Under the pieces are notes generated by a model. That model had not been told where the DNA came from. It was given only the letters and a program-made list of their open reading frames with translations, and made no database searches. Positions 26,141-36,762 of a stretch of 64,000 bases of DNA are shown here, piece after piece. Each line of letters begins with the position of its first letter. The stretch's first letter is position 1. The DNA comes from Pyrrhosoma nymphula (lineage: Eukaryota > Arthropoda > Insecta > Odonata > Coenagrionidae), in assembly GCA_963573305.1 (NCBI GenBank), contig OY754333.1, positions 16,427,013-16,491,012 of the forward strand. The letters are read 5' to 3'. The translations under genes were made by a program, and so were the position numbers.

Positions 26141-28637
26141 AATATATTACATTACAAAAACAAATATTTTCGGCCCTCGAAAGTCCAGTAACCTAATGAT
26201 ATTGGTAAAATGCCTACGATGATGTACACGGATTTGTGTGGGCAGAAAACCCTATTCTTTCTCCATTGCCTTATTCTACTTCAGTTAGCTGAAAAAGAGA
26301 GATCAGCTTTTTTAATATCTCCTCATTCCAAAATAAAATTCTAAATAAACCCGCAGTGAATGACGTTTTTAGATGGGCTGATGGTGATAACTTGTATCGA
26401 AAACGGTCGCCAAACAAAATATCTGTGGAACCTTGCCATTGCTTCTACTTTTGAATCATCATGAAGAGGTTCCATCATGTTTCACCTGATGCCATTGAAT
26501 TTATCAATTTACAGTGATTATAAATGAGCTAGATTCAGATACTAATGAGACAATTCCGTGATCTTAGAGCCAGTCTTGACTTCAATGAACAAAAAACTAG
26601 TGCCAATGCAAGCTCTTCCATCGAATAAGAAATGGCGCGCAAATGGAACACACTTCAGGAAGAATGAAACTAGAGACTATTAAAAAACTATTGACTAATG
26701 TTACTCAGAAGATAGATTGCGGTTGAATACACAAGGTCAAATACTATTTATATCCTTAGACGCGCATAATTCACACTGGAGTAGACGTGACACAAATTAA
26801 ATCTAATTAAAACGTTTGTGGGTCGATCATAATGCGGTGATAAACCAAGCAGATTTTCAAAATTTCAAAGCGTTTCCTAAAGCAAGCTGATTTTCAAAAT
26901 TTTGTCAATTGGTCATCAGCCGTATGAACATTTCATTTTTACATTACTAAATATCAATAACACGAACAAAATATTTTTAAAGAAAGGAGAGGCTGTAGAA
27001 AGGGTGGATCGCGATGCCATTTAGTGGTATCTAAATGGAAGAAGAAATAAGCATGGAAACTAAAATAGTTCGTGCCTGCTATTTGTCAGTCCTCTCATCA
27101 TTTTGATCTGGCGGTAAAATAAAACGTTAAGTAGAATAAACTCCATCCAATTAGTTCTTTCGAGAACAGTCAACAAATATTACAATTCATTTGAAGAAAT
27201 AGTAATTAGTCGGCCACGTAAGAAAAAATATAATGACCTACTCCTCCACTTACCCCACTCCCTGGAGAGAAGACCATTACGACTTTAATTCTTAGGTTCA
27301 AATTAGACATCTGAGAAGCAGCTTACACTTCACAAATTGAAATTTTCCTGTTGCGAGATATAAAAAAGTACCAAGCAAAATTACACCACTTGGTAACTCA
27401 TAACTAATATGAGTGTTCATAATGAATAAAGACACTTGGTAACCAAGTGTCTTTATTCATTATGAATATCGAGAATTTCCACCAATTCCAGCCTGAAACA
27501 GTTGTATTTAATATGAGTGTCTTCCGAGTGGAAGTAGGTTTTGGGACTATTTCTGAAAACTGCCACACGTTCCAGCGTGAACTTCTGAAACTTATGCAAA
27601 CAGCGCAATCGTCTTTCGTTCAAAGCAATAACTTTATTCATTTCCACTTAGTACACTCCCTTCCTTTTACCACCAAAAATCCCCACTCTTCCTCCACCAT
27701 CCCCACCAACCTAAAGGCTGTTTTGGAATAGGCAATTCATTGATCGCGCATTTCTATGCACCGTCAATGCCCATAAGTCGCGCGGACGACGGCATGGAAA
27801 TTGAGCGGGGGGTATTTTTCTTGCAGCTGTAAATGCATGTCTGTATTTGCCCTTTCTTCTTTCTAAAATGCAATTTTCAGAATATAAAATTCCAGAAATC
27901 CATGCATATTTGCATGATGGTTTCATGCATGAATTTTCCGAGCAAAGTTTCTGTTTCACCGACAGCAACATCAACGTAACTCTTCAACTCGGCCCCCATG
28001 CTCGGCCCCAGTTATTCTAATCCAAATTTTTCTTGCCAGCTACCGGCCTTCCCTATTCATATAAAGCAAGTAATAACGACGTACTTAGGTTATAGGTATT
28101 TAAGAAGATAATCACCGCGCATGCAGTGAGAATTAGAAGTACAATTGGAAGTAATCAATATGTGCACAAAACAGATGACATTTTCTTGCGAAGTTCAACC
28201 AAAAACAGTCAAGTTTTTCGTTTGATATCTATTGTTGTGAGTGCGAAAAACACTTGTGGTTTTATGAGATGCGGTCGTAATTTATGAAAGGATTTAAATC
28301 AACGCCGGTAAATCATGAAGGAGCTCTTCTTCATCAAACCGGCACTGACATAGTTCGCCAGTTCATATGAATAACTTCCGACGGCAAATCGATTTGTGGT
28401 CCAAAAAATGTGGCGAGATGACATTGGGCAATTTAATGGCATGTAAAACGATTTCAAGGGACCGAATACGAAGAGAAAGTAACATAAAATTACTTCACAT
28501 TGTTTGTGCCTAAGCTTCGGCGCAAAGGAATGCAGCTACTCGAACGTTGCTGTGTAGTTGCCGATCAAAATTGCTGTTAACACTACTTTCTCCGCGAGGG
28601 GAGTTAATCTGAACGCTTGGTCTTTCATGTCACCTGT
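26141..28637. other. Non-coding DNA containing one long palindrome
   Basis: No gene is recognised. A weak tandem duplication (CAAGC(A/T)GATTTTCAAAATTT at 26846 and 26883) and the palindrome at 27416-27466 are the only structured parts. The 94-codon frame at 27447-27731 begins inside the palindrome and has no motif. Confidence 0.5.
27416..27466. repeat. Perfect 51-bp palindrome (25-bp arms, 1-nt centre)
   Basis: The arm TTCATAATGAATAAAGACAC plus TTGGT (27416-27440) is followed by a single A and its exact complement (27442-27466). The arm's ACACTTGGT word also appears partly just upstream (CCACTTGGTAACTCAT at 27387), so replication slippage or a micro-inversion may have built it. Confidence 0.85.
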
Positions 28638-29394
28638 ATGAAGATAGTATTGGCCCGATTCCCTACCTTTTTCCCGAATCGTTTTTCCCGATGATCTTTT
28701 TCCCGAACGGTTTTTCCGAATTCCCTTTTACCCGAATTATCTGTTCCCGAACTAATTCTTTACCGAACGGCTTTTTCCGAATTGGTTATGGTTTGTTCTG
28801 AATGCGTTGCTATGAGACGATACTTTGTTTATTAGTGTAGTTTATTTGTAATTTTTTTTTTGTAAAATGGGTGAGACTCCGATAATTATTGGCGAAACAA
28901 AGATGACATTCGACAGATTTGTATATCAAAGATTGAAGGGAAGAGAAGGTAACACGTATTGGGATTACAAGAAACTTCGCTCGAAAGAGTGTAGATGTCG
29001 TGCCCGTACGGTTATGGGGCCTGTGAATCCCATTATCATATGGCGAACACCAGAATATACTCAGAAATATTGTCACCGAATACGAAGAACATAAAAGCGA
29101 GAGAAATATACTTGAGTTTCTCCGTGCTCTCGCGCACAATATTGTTTTTAAAAATAAATTTGTATTTTTTTACTGTATATTATGTTGCATGGAAATATAT
29201 ATAGAAATTGGTTCGGAAAAGAGTTATTCGGGGAAAAGGTCTTCGGGAAACAGTAATTCGGGAAAAAATACACGTCATGATTCGGGAAAGAAGAAATTCG
29301 GGAAAAAGGTAATCGGGAAAATCGATTCGGGAAAACGGGGAAACGCAACTTGACTTAATGATTGTTATAAACGCCATGCATTCATACTATCTTT
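28638..29394 (+). mobile_element. Deleted DNA transposon, TTCGGGAAAA-repeat ends, FLYWCH gene inside
   Basis: About 28650-28785 consists of roughly eight units of the type TTTTTCCCGAATCG. About 29208-29340 consists of roughly eight units in the inverse sense (ATTCGGGAAAAAGG), so the two regions form 130-140-bp repetitive terminal inverted repeats. GAAGATAGTAT outside the left array (28639-28650) is mirrored by ATACTATCTTTC outside the right one (29385-29395), which may mark the true ends. Between them lies one small gene with a FLYWCH finger. FLYWCH fingers are often carried by Mutator-like elements, and long TIRs fit that superfamily, but no MULE transposase is present. The superfamily is therefore inferred, and the element is presumably an internal-deletion derivative. 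Confidence 0.65.
28867..29180 (+). pseudogene. FLYWCH-type zinc finger protein, frameshifted
   Basis: The frame starting at ATG 28867 gives TFDRFVYQRLKGREG (residues 14-28), NTYWDYKKLRSKECRCRART (29-48) and VMGP. This is the F-x-Y-x...W...C-x-AR pattern of FLYWCH domains. The first ligand Cys after Trp is replaced (WDY rather than WxC). The final GEHxH is out of frame: in the +1 frame from 29039 the sequence reads YGEHQNILRNIVTEYEEHK, so a single-base indel separates the two halves of the finger. Without the indel the protein would carry on as a charged, helix-prone segment. It lies centrally between the repeat arrays of the transposon. Confidence 0.6.
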
Positions 29395-31912
29395 CGTTAT
29401 TTATGATGCTCACTACAAGTCAACGTTAGAAGAATCATAGTCTTGAGATCTGAAAATAAATGCAGTAATCTTGACAGCGAGTGAAATGCATGAATCAATG
29501 TTGGAGATTATTTCAATTGATGAATCAGGGCCAAACACACGCAAAAAAATAGGTTTCACTTTTCACTCCTTGAAATATTTCAACTCAAAACTTATACAGT
29601 CATTCCTCCCTTGCTTCTACGCCAAAATTCTTCATGTATCTCCAACAGATTTAAGGATCTCTGCAATGTTCATTACTTAAGATGCTTATGTACAGAAATA
29701 TGAGGAATTGTGATATATTTAAAGAGCGGATAAACTCATGAACGTGAAAATAAAAAGCTTTTCCCGATTCCAAAATGTAATCTAGAGAGTAGCTCTTGTA
29801 ATGACGGCAATGGCAGGCTTTCAACGGCCATAAATTAGAATTTTCAAGATGGAAGTGCTCGTAATTTGATTTTCACGAGCTACAACGGCTAGCGTCAAGT
29901 CAGGGAAAAAAAGTACGAGGAATAATCAATCACATGGAAACGCCTACCCCACAGACGGATTTAAAAGATTAATCTTTTTATCGGCATTCAGCTCATCAAA
30001 CTATCCCTCTAGGTCCTATTTTAATTAAATATGATGGCATTATAATTCAAAATTATCGAGTTTCTCCAATCTAATTACCAATCATTTTGAGAGCGTTCGT
30101 CACTCTCACAGTATTCAACTTGATATTCGAGTCTATCGAAGATTTTGCCTAAGAATTTTTTGCCTAGTGCGGCATATAAAGGAATTTGTACGTATATTAC
30201 GAAAACCATTGCCGAATGAAACAACTAGATCAAGTTTTATTTCCAGACTTACAAAACGCTTGGCACCCCACGCATCGAGGGTTTGGTTTGGAGGTCAAGC
30301 AATATGGAAAACAAGTAAGAAGTCAAAGCAACGAATGTCTTTGAGTAAAGTTGAAATTGGCCAAAAAAAAAGGTAGAATTATTACCGCTGTTTTTGTTCA
30401 AACAAGTGGTCTGAATAAATCGAAGCATTGGTCTGTTAAAATTACTATCTTCATCGAATTATAAATTGGTTTACTTGATATATTAACGCGTGAGAGATGT
30501 CATTTGATCTTTGTTAACATATAGAATTTCATACCTTGGACTCGCGTGTAAGTTGGTAAAAATGCAATACATACATAAGCACGATCTCTACAAGTACCAT
30601 TTCGAAGAAAAGTGAAATTTTACCTCCATAACGAGGGTCCTTACCGATCTTGAGACGATGAAGGTCATTGAAGATGGGTGAAAAAAGGCGGAAAGACGCA
30701 GCAAGACATTGTCAAACTGCCTCTATAATCTGTATTTCAAATCAGTCACCATTATCTTGGCACTCAGTAGCATCTTCTTATTTTCTAGTCAATAACTTCC
30801 AAGCATATCCCAAAGTTCCCCTAATCAACCCATCAATTTTCATGTATAAATTGCCGCTGTCAACTTCAAGCTTTAACATACCGAGTAAAAACATTCCAAA
30901 TTATAAAAATTTCACAAGGATCCACACATACAATGTTCAACATTAAAAAAATCCAGTTGCCTTCGTACTTTAATAATAAAGCAACGTAATGACTAGTTAC
31001 CTACTCCAACATGATTAGGCTCAACTAGCACAGAATAAACGTTGCTTGGCAACCAAACACAACTTACCGTTATATTCGAGGATCTAACGTGATATAATGG
31101 TTCTCCTATTTTAAATATCAAAATGTGTGACTAGTTGCGAATATTAAAGACTTTTGATTATAAAATTTCCATCCCCTTCATCTTCACGTATTTATTATCA
31201 CACATATTCGCTTAATAATTATTCACTTTTATAAAGGGAAACTTAAAATTAAATTATTCAAAAAGGCCTTTACTACTTGATTTCAACTACGAAATTAGTC
31301 TTAAACCGTCCTAATATCACCAGATCTGCGTTGAATTCAAAGGTTTATCAGCATATGGAATAATTTCATTTATATAGAAAATCCTGGCGCTCAAAAACGT
31401 ATTTTGAAGTCTATAAAGAATACAAACGACGCACAGTGATGAGCAAAACAACAAATAGGAGACATAAACATCCCATTCACGCCAAAACTCAATTAACCAA
31501 AGCGATGGCAGAGTAAATGTCGATTCTATTGACTGATAACTATTGTAATTAGTAGGTTGTTATGCATTTCATCAGCTCTCTGGAGTGTGCATACCCATTC
31601 TCATTGTCAGATCTAAATAAATAGCGATACATCGGCATGCAACATATTGAAAAGAAATTTCATTTCTAAAATATACATCACAAAACACGGTAATCACAAA
31701 ACGAAAAACATTGCCCATTAGATCAGGAGATTTTATACAGCATTGCAAGGACGTGTGTTAACGGATTCCTCAGCTAATACCATATACTCAACGAAATTAG
31801 TTAACTACAATAAATTGTCAAAGTCCAGAATAAAAATCAGTAGTACGCACCACATACGACATGACAAATATTTCATATAATTTAGGAATTCTATAAATTA
31901 ACATTTACTCAC
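29395..31912. other. AT-rich non-coding DNA
   Basis: No coding sequence is recognised. The frame at 30167-30376 (basic, 69 codons) has no motif and is treated as chance. Confidence 0.5.
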
Positions 31913-32050
31913 CAAGTTCCTTGCTGCATAGCCAATCACACGGGAGGTTGGGTCTTCATAAGAGAGTATTCTTTGATATTGAGGATTATTGACGAAACTT
32001 TCCACACAGATGATTTTGAAGAGAAGAAAGAACAAAGAAGAAATACTTCC
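31913..32050 (-). CDS. Candidate internal exon of an unknown host gene
   Basis: On the minus strand, 138 nt (exactly 46 codons, phase 0 to 0) are open between an AG acceptor (complement of 32051-32052, after CTTAAGTACT) and a strong donor, TTG|GTGAGTA (donor complement of 31906-31912). The peptide starts GSISSLFFLLFKIICVESF and continues NNPQYQRILSYEDPTSRV, ending GYAARNL. An in-frame stop lies directly before the acceptor, as expected if the exon edge is real. The residue mix (NPQYQR, YEDPTSRVIGYAA) looks protein-like rather than repeat-like, but I do not recognise the family. The polypyrimidine tract is weak and no partner exon was found, so this is a proposal. The GC-rich block at 32790-33420 lies upstream on the same strand and could be its promoter. 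Confidence 0.3.
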
Positions 32051-32052
32051 CT

Positions 32053-32789
32053 AGTACTTAAGCCCAAAATAGTCACGCAAGTCAGAGTCAGTACTGAGTT
32101 CTTGGACCTCAACACCCACACGACAAAAAATTAATTAGTAGTTTATAAACTTAGTTACATTTTTTAGATAACTTATATCTTAACGGGTCTTCGCAGAGTA
32201 ACGTTATGAAATGTTTTTGGGAATTAATATTACTCTAGTCTGTAAGTTAGGGGACAGCAGATGTAAACACCCTCGGACTGGTGAAATTCCAAAGGGTTTT
32301 GAGGATTCAATATGATATTCACACGAAGAATTGCCAAAAGAGTAAGAAAAATGTGAATAAAAGAATAAAATATTCACTAAAACTTCGTCCAAAAATTTCA
32401 GCTTGCATACGAGAACAGTTCAGCGTATCTGCGGAGCAGCAGGTAAGATTCACGAGTCCAACACTAATCCAGTTGACCTCACACGGGATCTACGTTCCTA
32501 AAACTTTTTTCACGCTGTTTCCAGTGCTTCTTGGTGAAAGAGGCCAGACGCCTATCGAGTCTTTCCATCTACCGAAGGGCGACGCCGGAAATCTGTTAGC
32601 CGTCCAATCTTCTCCGCAAGAAAGAAAAAAATGAACCTACAAGAAAACGATAAAAATAAAGAGAGGACAGAACTTCACGAAACTTGCACTTCACGACGAA
32701 TCTTCTCTCGGCCAACACAGGCCTCACCTTCTTCTTCTTCTGTCCCTTCACTCGTGGAGATTTTTACTTATTGAACCTCGGTACTCGAC
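32053..32789. other. Possible transcribed flank, no defined gene
   Basis: Sequence becomes richer in GC towards 32790. A plus-strand donor consensus CAG|GTAAGA occurs at 32440-32445 after GAGCAG. It follows a TTTCAG acceptor-like word at 32395-32400, giving a possible 40-nt plus-strand exon that conflicts with the minus-strand proposal. Neither can be decided from sequence. Confidence 0.25.
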
Positions 32790-33420
32790 TCCCAACGAAA
32801 CCTAAAATCCGATGCGTCACGAGGGACGAGCCCCTAATCGGAAGACGTTCGAACCCCGCCCCCTTCTCTTTTGAGTTCGTCTGCTCTTCTTTCACCCGAA
32901 GGAATTCAGCGGAGTGAACTTTCTCGTCCTTCGCAGAGGGTGATTTTTTTAAATCTCGGGGCTAGGAGTCAGTAGAGACAACTGGGCGCGAGCGAGGATC
33001 GTACCACCGGTGCAATAAAAAATGAACTACACGGAATACAACTATCCGCGGAGGGCACCAGCTCGTCGAGACAGGGAGTCGACGAGGGAGCTCTTGATGG
33101 AGAGACAGACGCGAGACGACACGTGACTGAGAAACACGGCACTAGCCCAAGGGAGGAAAGAGAACGAACCGCACACGAGGAGCCAAGAGCGCGCACTACT
33201 GCCGCGATAAACTCGGACAGACTCGCGACCTGTCTCCTGATCTCACCCCTCCACGTCTTCCAACTCCTTCCCCTTCCCAAGTCTCTCCTCCGAAACGCAG
33301 CACTCCCCCACCATTTCAGAGAATCCGCCCCCTCGGGTCAGCCCACCGGGCATCCCCTCCACAACCCCTGAGGAGTGTGGAGTGGGGCAACGCATGCGCA
33401 GTGCCACCCAAGTGTTATCC
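32790..33420. promoter_or_regulatory. GC/CpG-rich block, candidate promoter island
   Basis: Dense CG dinucleotides (for example GGGCGCGAGCGAGGATCG near 32984 and GAGCGCGCACTACTGCCGCG near 33186) stand out from the AT-rich surroundings. Open frames on both strands here are a by-product of GC content. It could be the 5' region of a host gene, with direction uncertain. No TATA box or initiator was assigned. Confidence 0.35.
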
Positions 33421-34694
33421 TTCACCCTCTTTCCACCCTCCCGCTGCCTACCGTCTGATAGCTCTATATCCTCAATATTGTTTTCCGCACACAACAATGA
33501 ACCCGCCTTCACCCTCCGAAAACCCCGCACCAATCTCTCCGAGCACCAAAACCCGGTTGAAGGTGACAGTGTCATCCCACACCGAAGGTGATGCGTCCCT
33601 GGTTGAGACGGGCACCTTGAAAAAAAAACACTCATGCTCCACCGCGACTCTGTGAGTCACAACAAATACTCATTTTTTTCTTTTCGACTCGTCATCATTA
33701 GAGGTGGTGATTTTTAGCATTTGATATCAACGAAAAATAAATGCGATATTGTCGATTTTTGCGAAATAAAAGCGATTATGTTAACGAGAGTCCACTTAAA
33801 CCCATTGAAGATTCTAATGCGACTTGGACCTGATTTTGGTTGCATTTATGCAATGCACTTCTATATCACATCTCAGTGTCGCGCCGCCGCTCCGTATGTA
33901 TTTTCACCAGCAAGTCAAATTTTCATGATATGTGCCAACAGTGCATTCAGATTAATTGGGCATGATCAGAGATCATTTGTCTCTATGAAGCTGTTAAGCC
34001 AATGCTACGCTAAAGCACACGCAGTCGCGGATGAATACACAATGGTATGTGCTAAAGCGCTATGGAACGAGAGACTAAACAGTTCTTCGTAGCTACAACT
34101 TTGAAATAGCTTTAAGGATTTTAAAAAGCGGCATTTTACACTGAATATTCATTTCATTGGATTGTGATCGGTTAACCTACTAGTGTAGTAGTTAACTACT
34201 AGTTAACCTAGTAGTGCCAACCTGCGTCTAACATTCACCTCATTTGGATTAAAACACTGTAAAGCAATAGAATTGATTTAGCTTAATTAATGATATGCCT
34301 TTTTTACGCATTTAATGCATTATTAAACACTAGTGATGGTGCCCGTTGAATATCAGCGGGAAGAATATAATCATTTACATTGATTGTAATAAGCCATTCA
34401 TATCTTATTTAGTGCAAAGAATCTTTGAATTAATGGATATATACACGGAATCTCTACTTCAACAATAAGTATGGTCGTTATGGGGACGATGACTCAAAAA
34501 CGCTAAAATATTACGAAAAATCATTAAGTTTTAGCAAATATTTCGGAACTTCAACCGGAATAAAATATTACTGACATATAGTATATTAGACAGCGGTGAT
34601 TACTATAGTAGATTTTTGTATCATGAATGGCGGTTGCTTCCTAATATACAAAACGCTACACCCATAGTTTTAAAATTCTACCAAATGCTAAATC
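33421..34694. other. Non-coding DNA; one 123-codon open frame without motif
   Basis: The plus-strand frame 33721-34092 (from MISTKNKCDIVDF to NERLNSSS) has fairly balanced composition but no domain I recognise and no clear gene context. I do not call it. A 16-bp perfect palindrome TAGTAGTTAACTACTA lies at 34186-34201 among related CTAGTTAACC words. Confidence 0.35.
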
Positions 34695-35290
34695 CTTAAG
34701 GGGAGAAAATTAAAATCAATCTGGAAGGGGAATGCAAAAATCATGTGAAGAGCTTCAAATATCTGGAAAGTATTACAACAGAAGGTATGTCTTGTACGGC
34801 TGAGATAAAAAGACGGATAGCATAAGCAAAAAAAAAAGTTTCCAAAGGAAAAGGAGGCAACTCCGTGAGCTTTTGAACATAGAATTGAGGAATGTGGCAA
34901 TATATGGGGCGGAAACTTGGATAATCAAGAGGGAAGATGAAAAAAAGACTGGAAGCCCTAGAGGTGTGGATATAGAGGTAGATGGAGAAATTGAGTTGGA
35001 AGGATAAAGTGAGAAACGAGGAGGTGCTGAGGAGAGTGGGCAATGAAAGGTCTCTGATGGAAATGATTAGAAGAAGAAAGAGGAATTGGATTGGACATTC
35101 CCTGAGAAGACTTTGCTTTGCTTTGGAATAGAAGGAATGGTGGAATAAAAGTGGGGAAGGGGAAGGAAAGGGAAGCAAATGTTAGGCAACATCAGAATAG
35201 GCGGGCACAGTACGCGGACACAAAGCGTCTGGCTGAGAGAGGATTGGAGTGGAGGAGGAGCCCATGAGGAAACCCGCCATCTGGAGCATA
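34695..35290 (+). pseudogene. LINE ORF2 C-terminal relic
   Basis: In shifting frames: VKSFKYLES (about 34744), TAEIKRRIA (about 34800), VAIYGAETWIIKRED (about 34894-34940), a degraded WRWMEKLSWKDKVRNEEVL block (about 34970-35030), RSLMEMIRRRKRNWIGHSLR (about 35050-35109), and degraded basic sequence to AERGLEWRRS (about 35235). This block order is the post-RT region of the same endonuclease-RT LINE class as 1-1139. Many stops are present. It is cut at about 35290, where a Penelope-like element begins. Confidence 0.85.
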
Positions 35291-35298
35291 AAAAATAA

Positions 35299-36762
35299 GT
35301 GCTGACTGGAGTACTACCTCCACCAAGTAATCTCATCCGTCTAGAAGCACTCGCTTTAAAAAATATATCCAACAATAATGAGATCATCATCACTAAGGCA
35401 GACAAAGGATCAACGGTTGTCGTACTGGATAAAAATGCCTACATATCCGAAGGACTTCGGCAACTAAATGATCCCTCTTCTTATACCCCCCTCCCCCAAG
35501 ACCCAAACGCTGAATTCCAGAAAGAAATAACTTTATTCCTGGAGGAATTCGGACCAGCCGAAGGCCTCACTCCCTCCGAAATCGCCATCCCCTCACCCTC
35601 TGACTTCAAAACCCCCCATTTTTACATGCTTCCTAAAATTCACAAAACCAACAATCCCGGTCGCCCTATTGTCTCTAGCATCAACTCCCCCACTGAACGG
35701 ATCTCAGCAATGATTGATCATTACCTGCAGCCATTAGTTATGTCTCTCCCCTCCTTCATCAAAGATACCTACCACTTCCTCGACCTCCTACACGCCACCC
35801 TTATCCCTACTAACACTGACCTTTTTATGGCCACAATAGATGTCACTTCCCTCTATACGAGTATACCCCATCATGAAGGAATTGAAGCTCTCCGTTTTTA
35901 TCTCTCCCAACGCCCTAAACCACATCTTCTTTCCACCAACTTTATTGTTAATTTAACAGAATTAGTATTACCTAAAAACGCCTTTTCCTTCAATAATCAA
36001 GTTTTCCTTCAGATCAGAGGGACCGCCATGGGTACTCGCATGGCACCTTCTTATGCAAATCTATTCATGGGCCATCTTGAAAGCACTTTCCTCAAAAACC
36101 AACCCCTCAAACCTCTCTTCTGGGCCCGCTATATTGATTATATCTTTGTCCTTTGGCCTCATGGCCGTGAATCTCTATCTTCCTTCATTTCTGCGCTCAA
36201 CTCTTCCTTTTCGGTTTCTTTCACCTCTTCCGTCTCTGATTCTTCCATCACATTTCTGGATGTTAATATCCTACAAAAAAACAACAAATTCATCACATCC
36301 GTCCATAAAGAAAACCCACTAACCATAACCTTTACCTTCATTTCAATAGCTGCCATCCACCACATAACAAACGCTCCATTCCATATTCCCTCTCTGTCCG
36401 CGGCCACAGAATTTGTAACGACGCCCACTCCCTTCAACAATACACCGATAACCTATATCACTCCCTCAGAGAACGTGAGTACCCCAAAAAGCTTCTTACC
36501 AATCAAGTCCTGCCCCCTTCTGCCAATTACACCCCTCGGGCCAAAACACACCACCCCGACAGACTCAGCCTCATCACTACATTCTTCCCTGGCTCCCATA
36601 AAATCAGAAACACCCTCCGCGATCTATACCCAATTTTAAAGAAAAATTATTCCGCTGCCCTCCTATTACCTTCATGTCCCACAGTATTTTTTAAGCGTCC
36701 CGCAAACCTCCGAGATATCTTAAAATCTACGAAACCCACCCTTCAACCGACCACTTTTTAAC
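35299..36762 (+). pseudogene. Penelope-like element reverse transcriptase, dead active site
   Basis: The 446-codon frame 35299-36639 carries a PLE-type RT: KADKGSTVVVLDKNAY (residues 33-48), LPKIHKTNNPGRPIVSS (about 113-129), ATIDVTSLYTSIPHHEG (178-194), GTAMGTRMAPSYANLFMG (241-258) and RYIDYIF (277-283). The catalytic tetrad Y-I-D-D is Y-I-D-Y here: the second Asp (codon 281, 36139-36141) is Tyr, so polymerisation should be lost. After FLDV (about residue 317) a frameshift near 36310 moves the homologous reading to another frame (NSCHPPHNKRSIPYSLSVRG, then KRPANLRDILKSTKPTLQPT) up to the stop near 36762. The GIY-YIG endonuclease and 3' end are absent and the N-terminus is shortened, so it is truncated at both ends. 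It abuts the LINE relic at 35290. Confidence 0.9.

Noticed and set aside
32969..33660. Overlapping long frames on both strands in the GC-rich block
   Set aside because: GC-rich DNA has few stops. The peptides are low-complexity or Arg/Ser-rich with no motif, and frames on both strands are equally open.
33721..34092. 123-codon plus-strand frame
   Set aside because: Balanced composition drew attention, but no motif or gene context supports it. Left uncalled.
34741..35405. Ser/Leu-rich minus-strand open frames of 112-145 codons
   Set aside because: They are antisense shadows of the plus-strand LINE C-terminus, whose conserved blocks are recognisable on the other strand.
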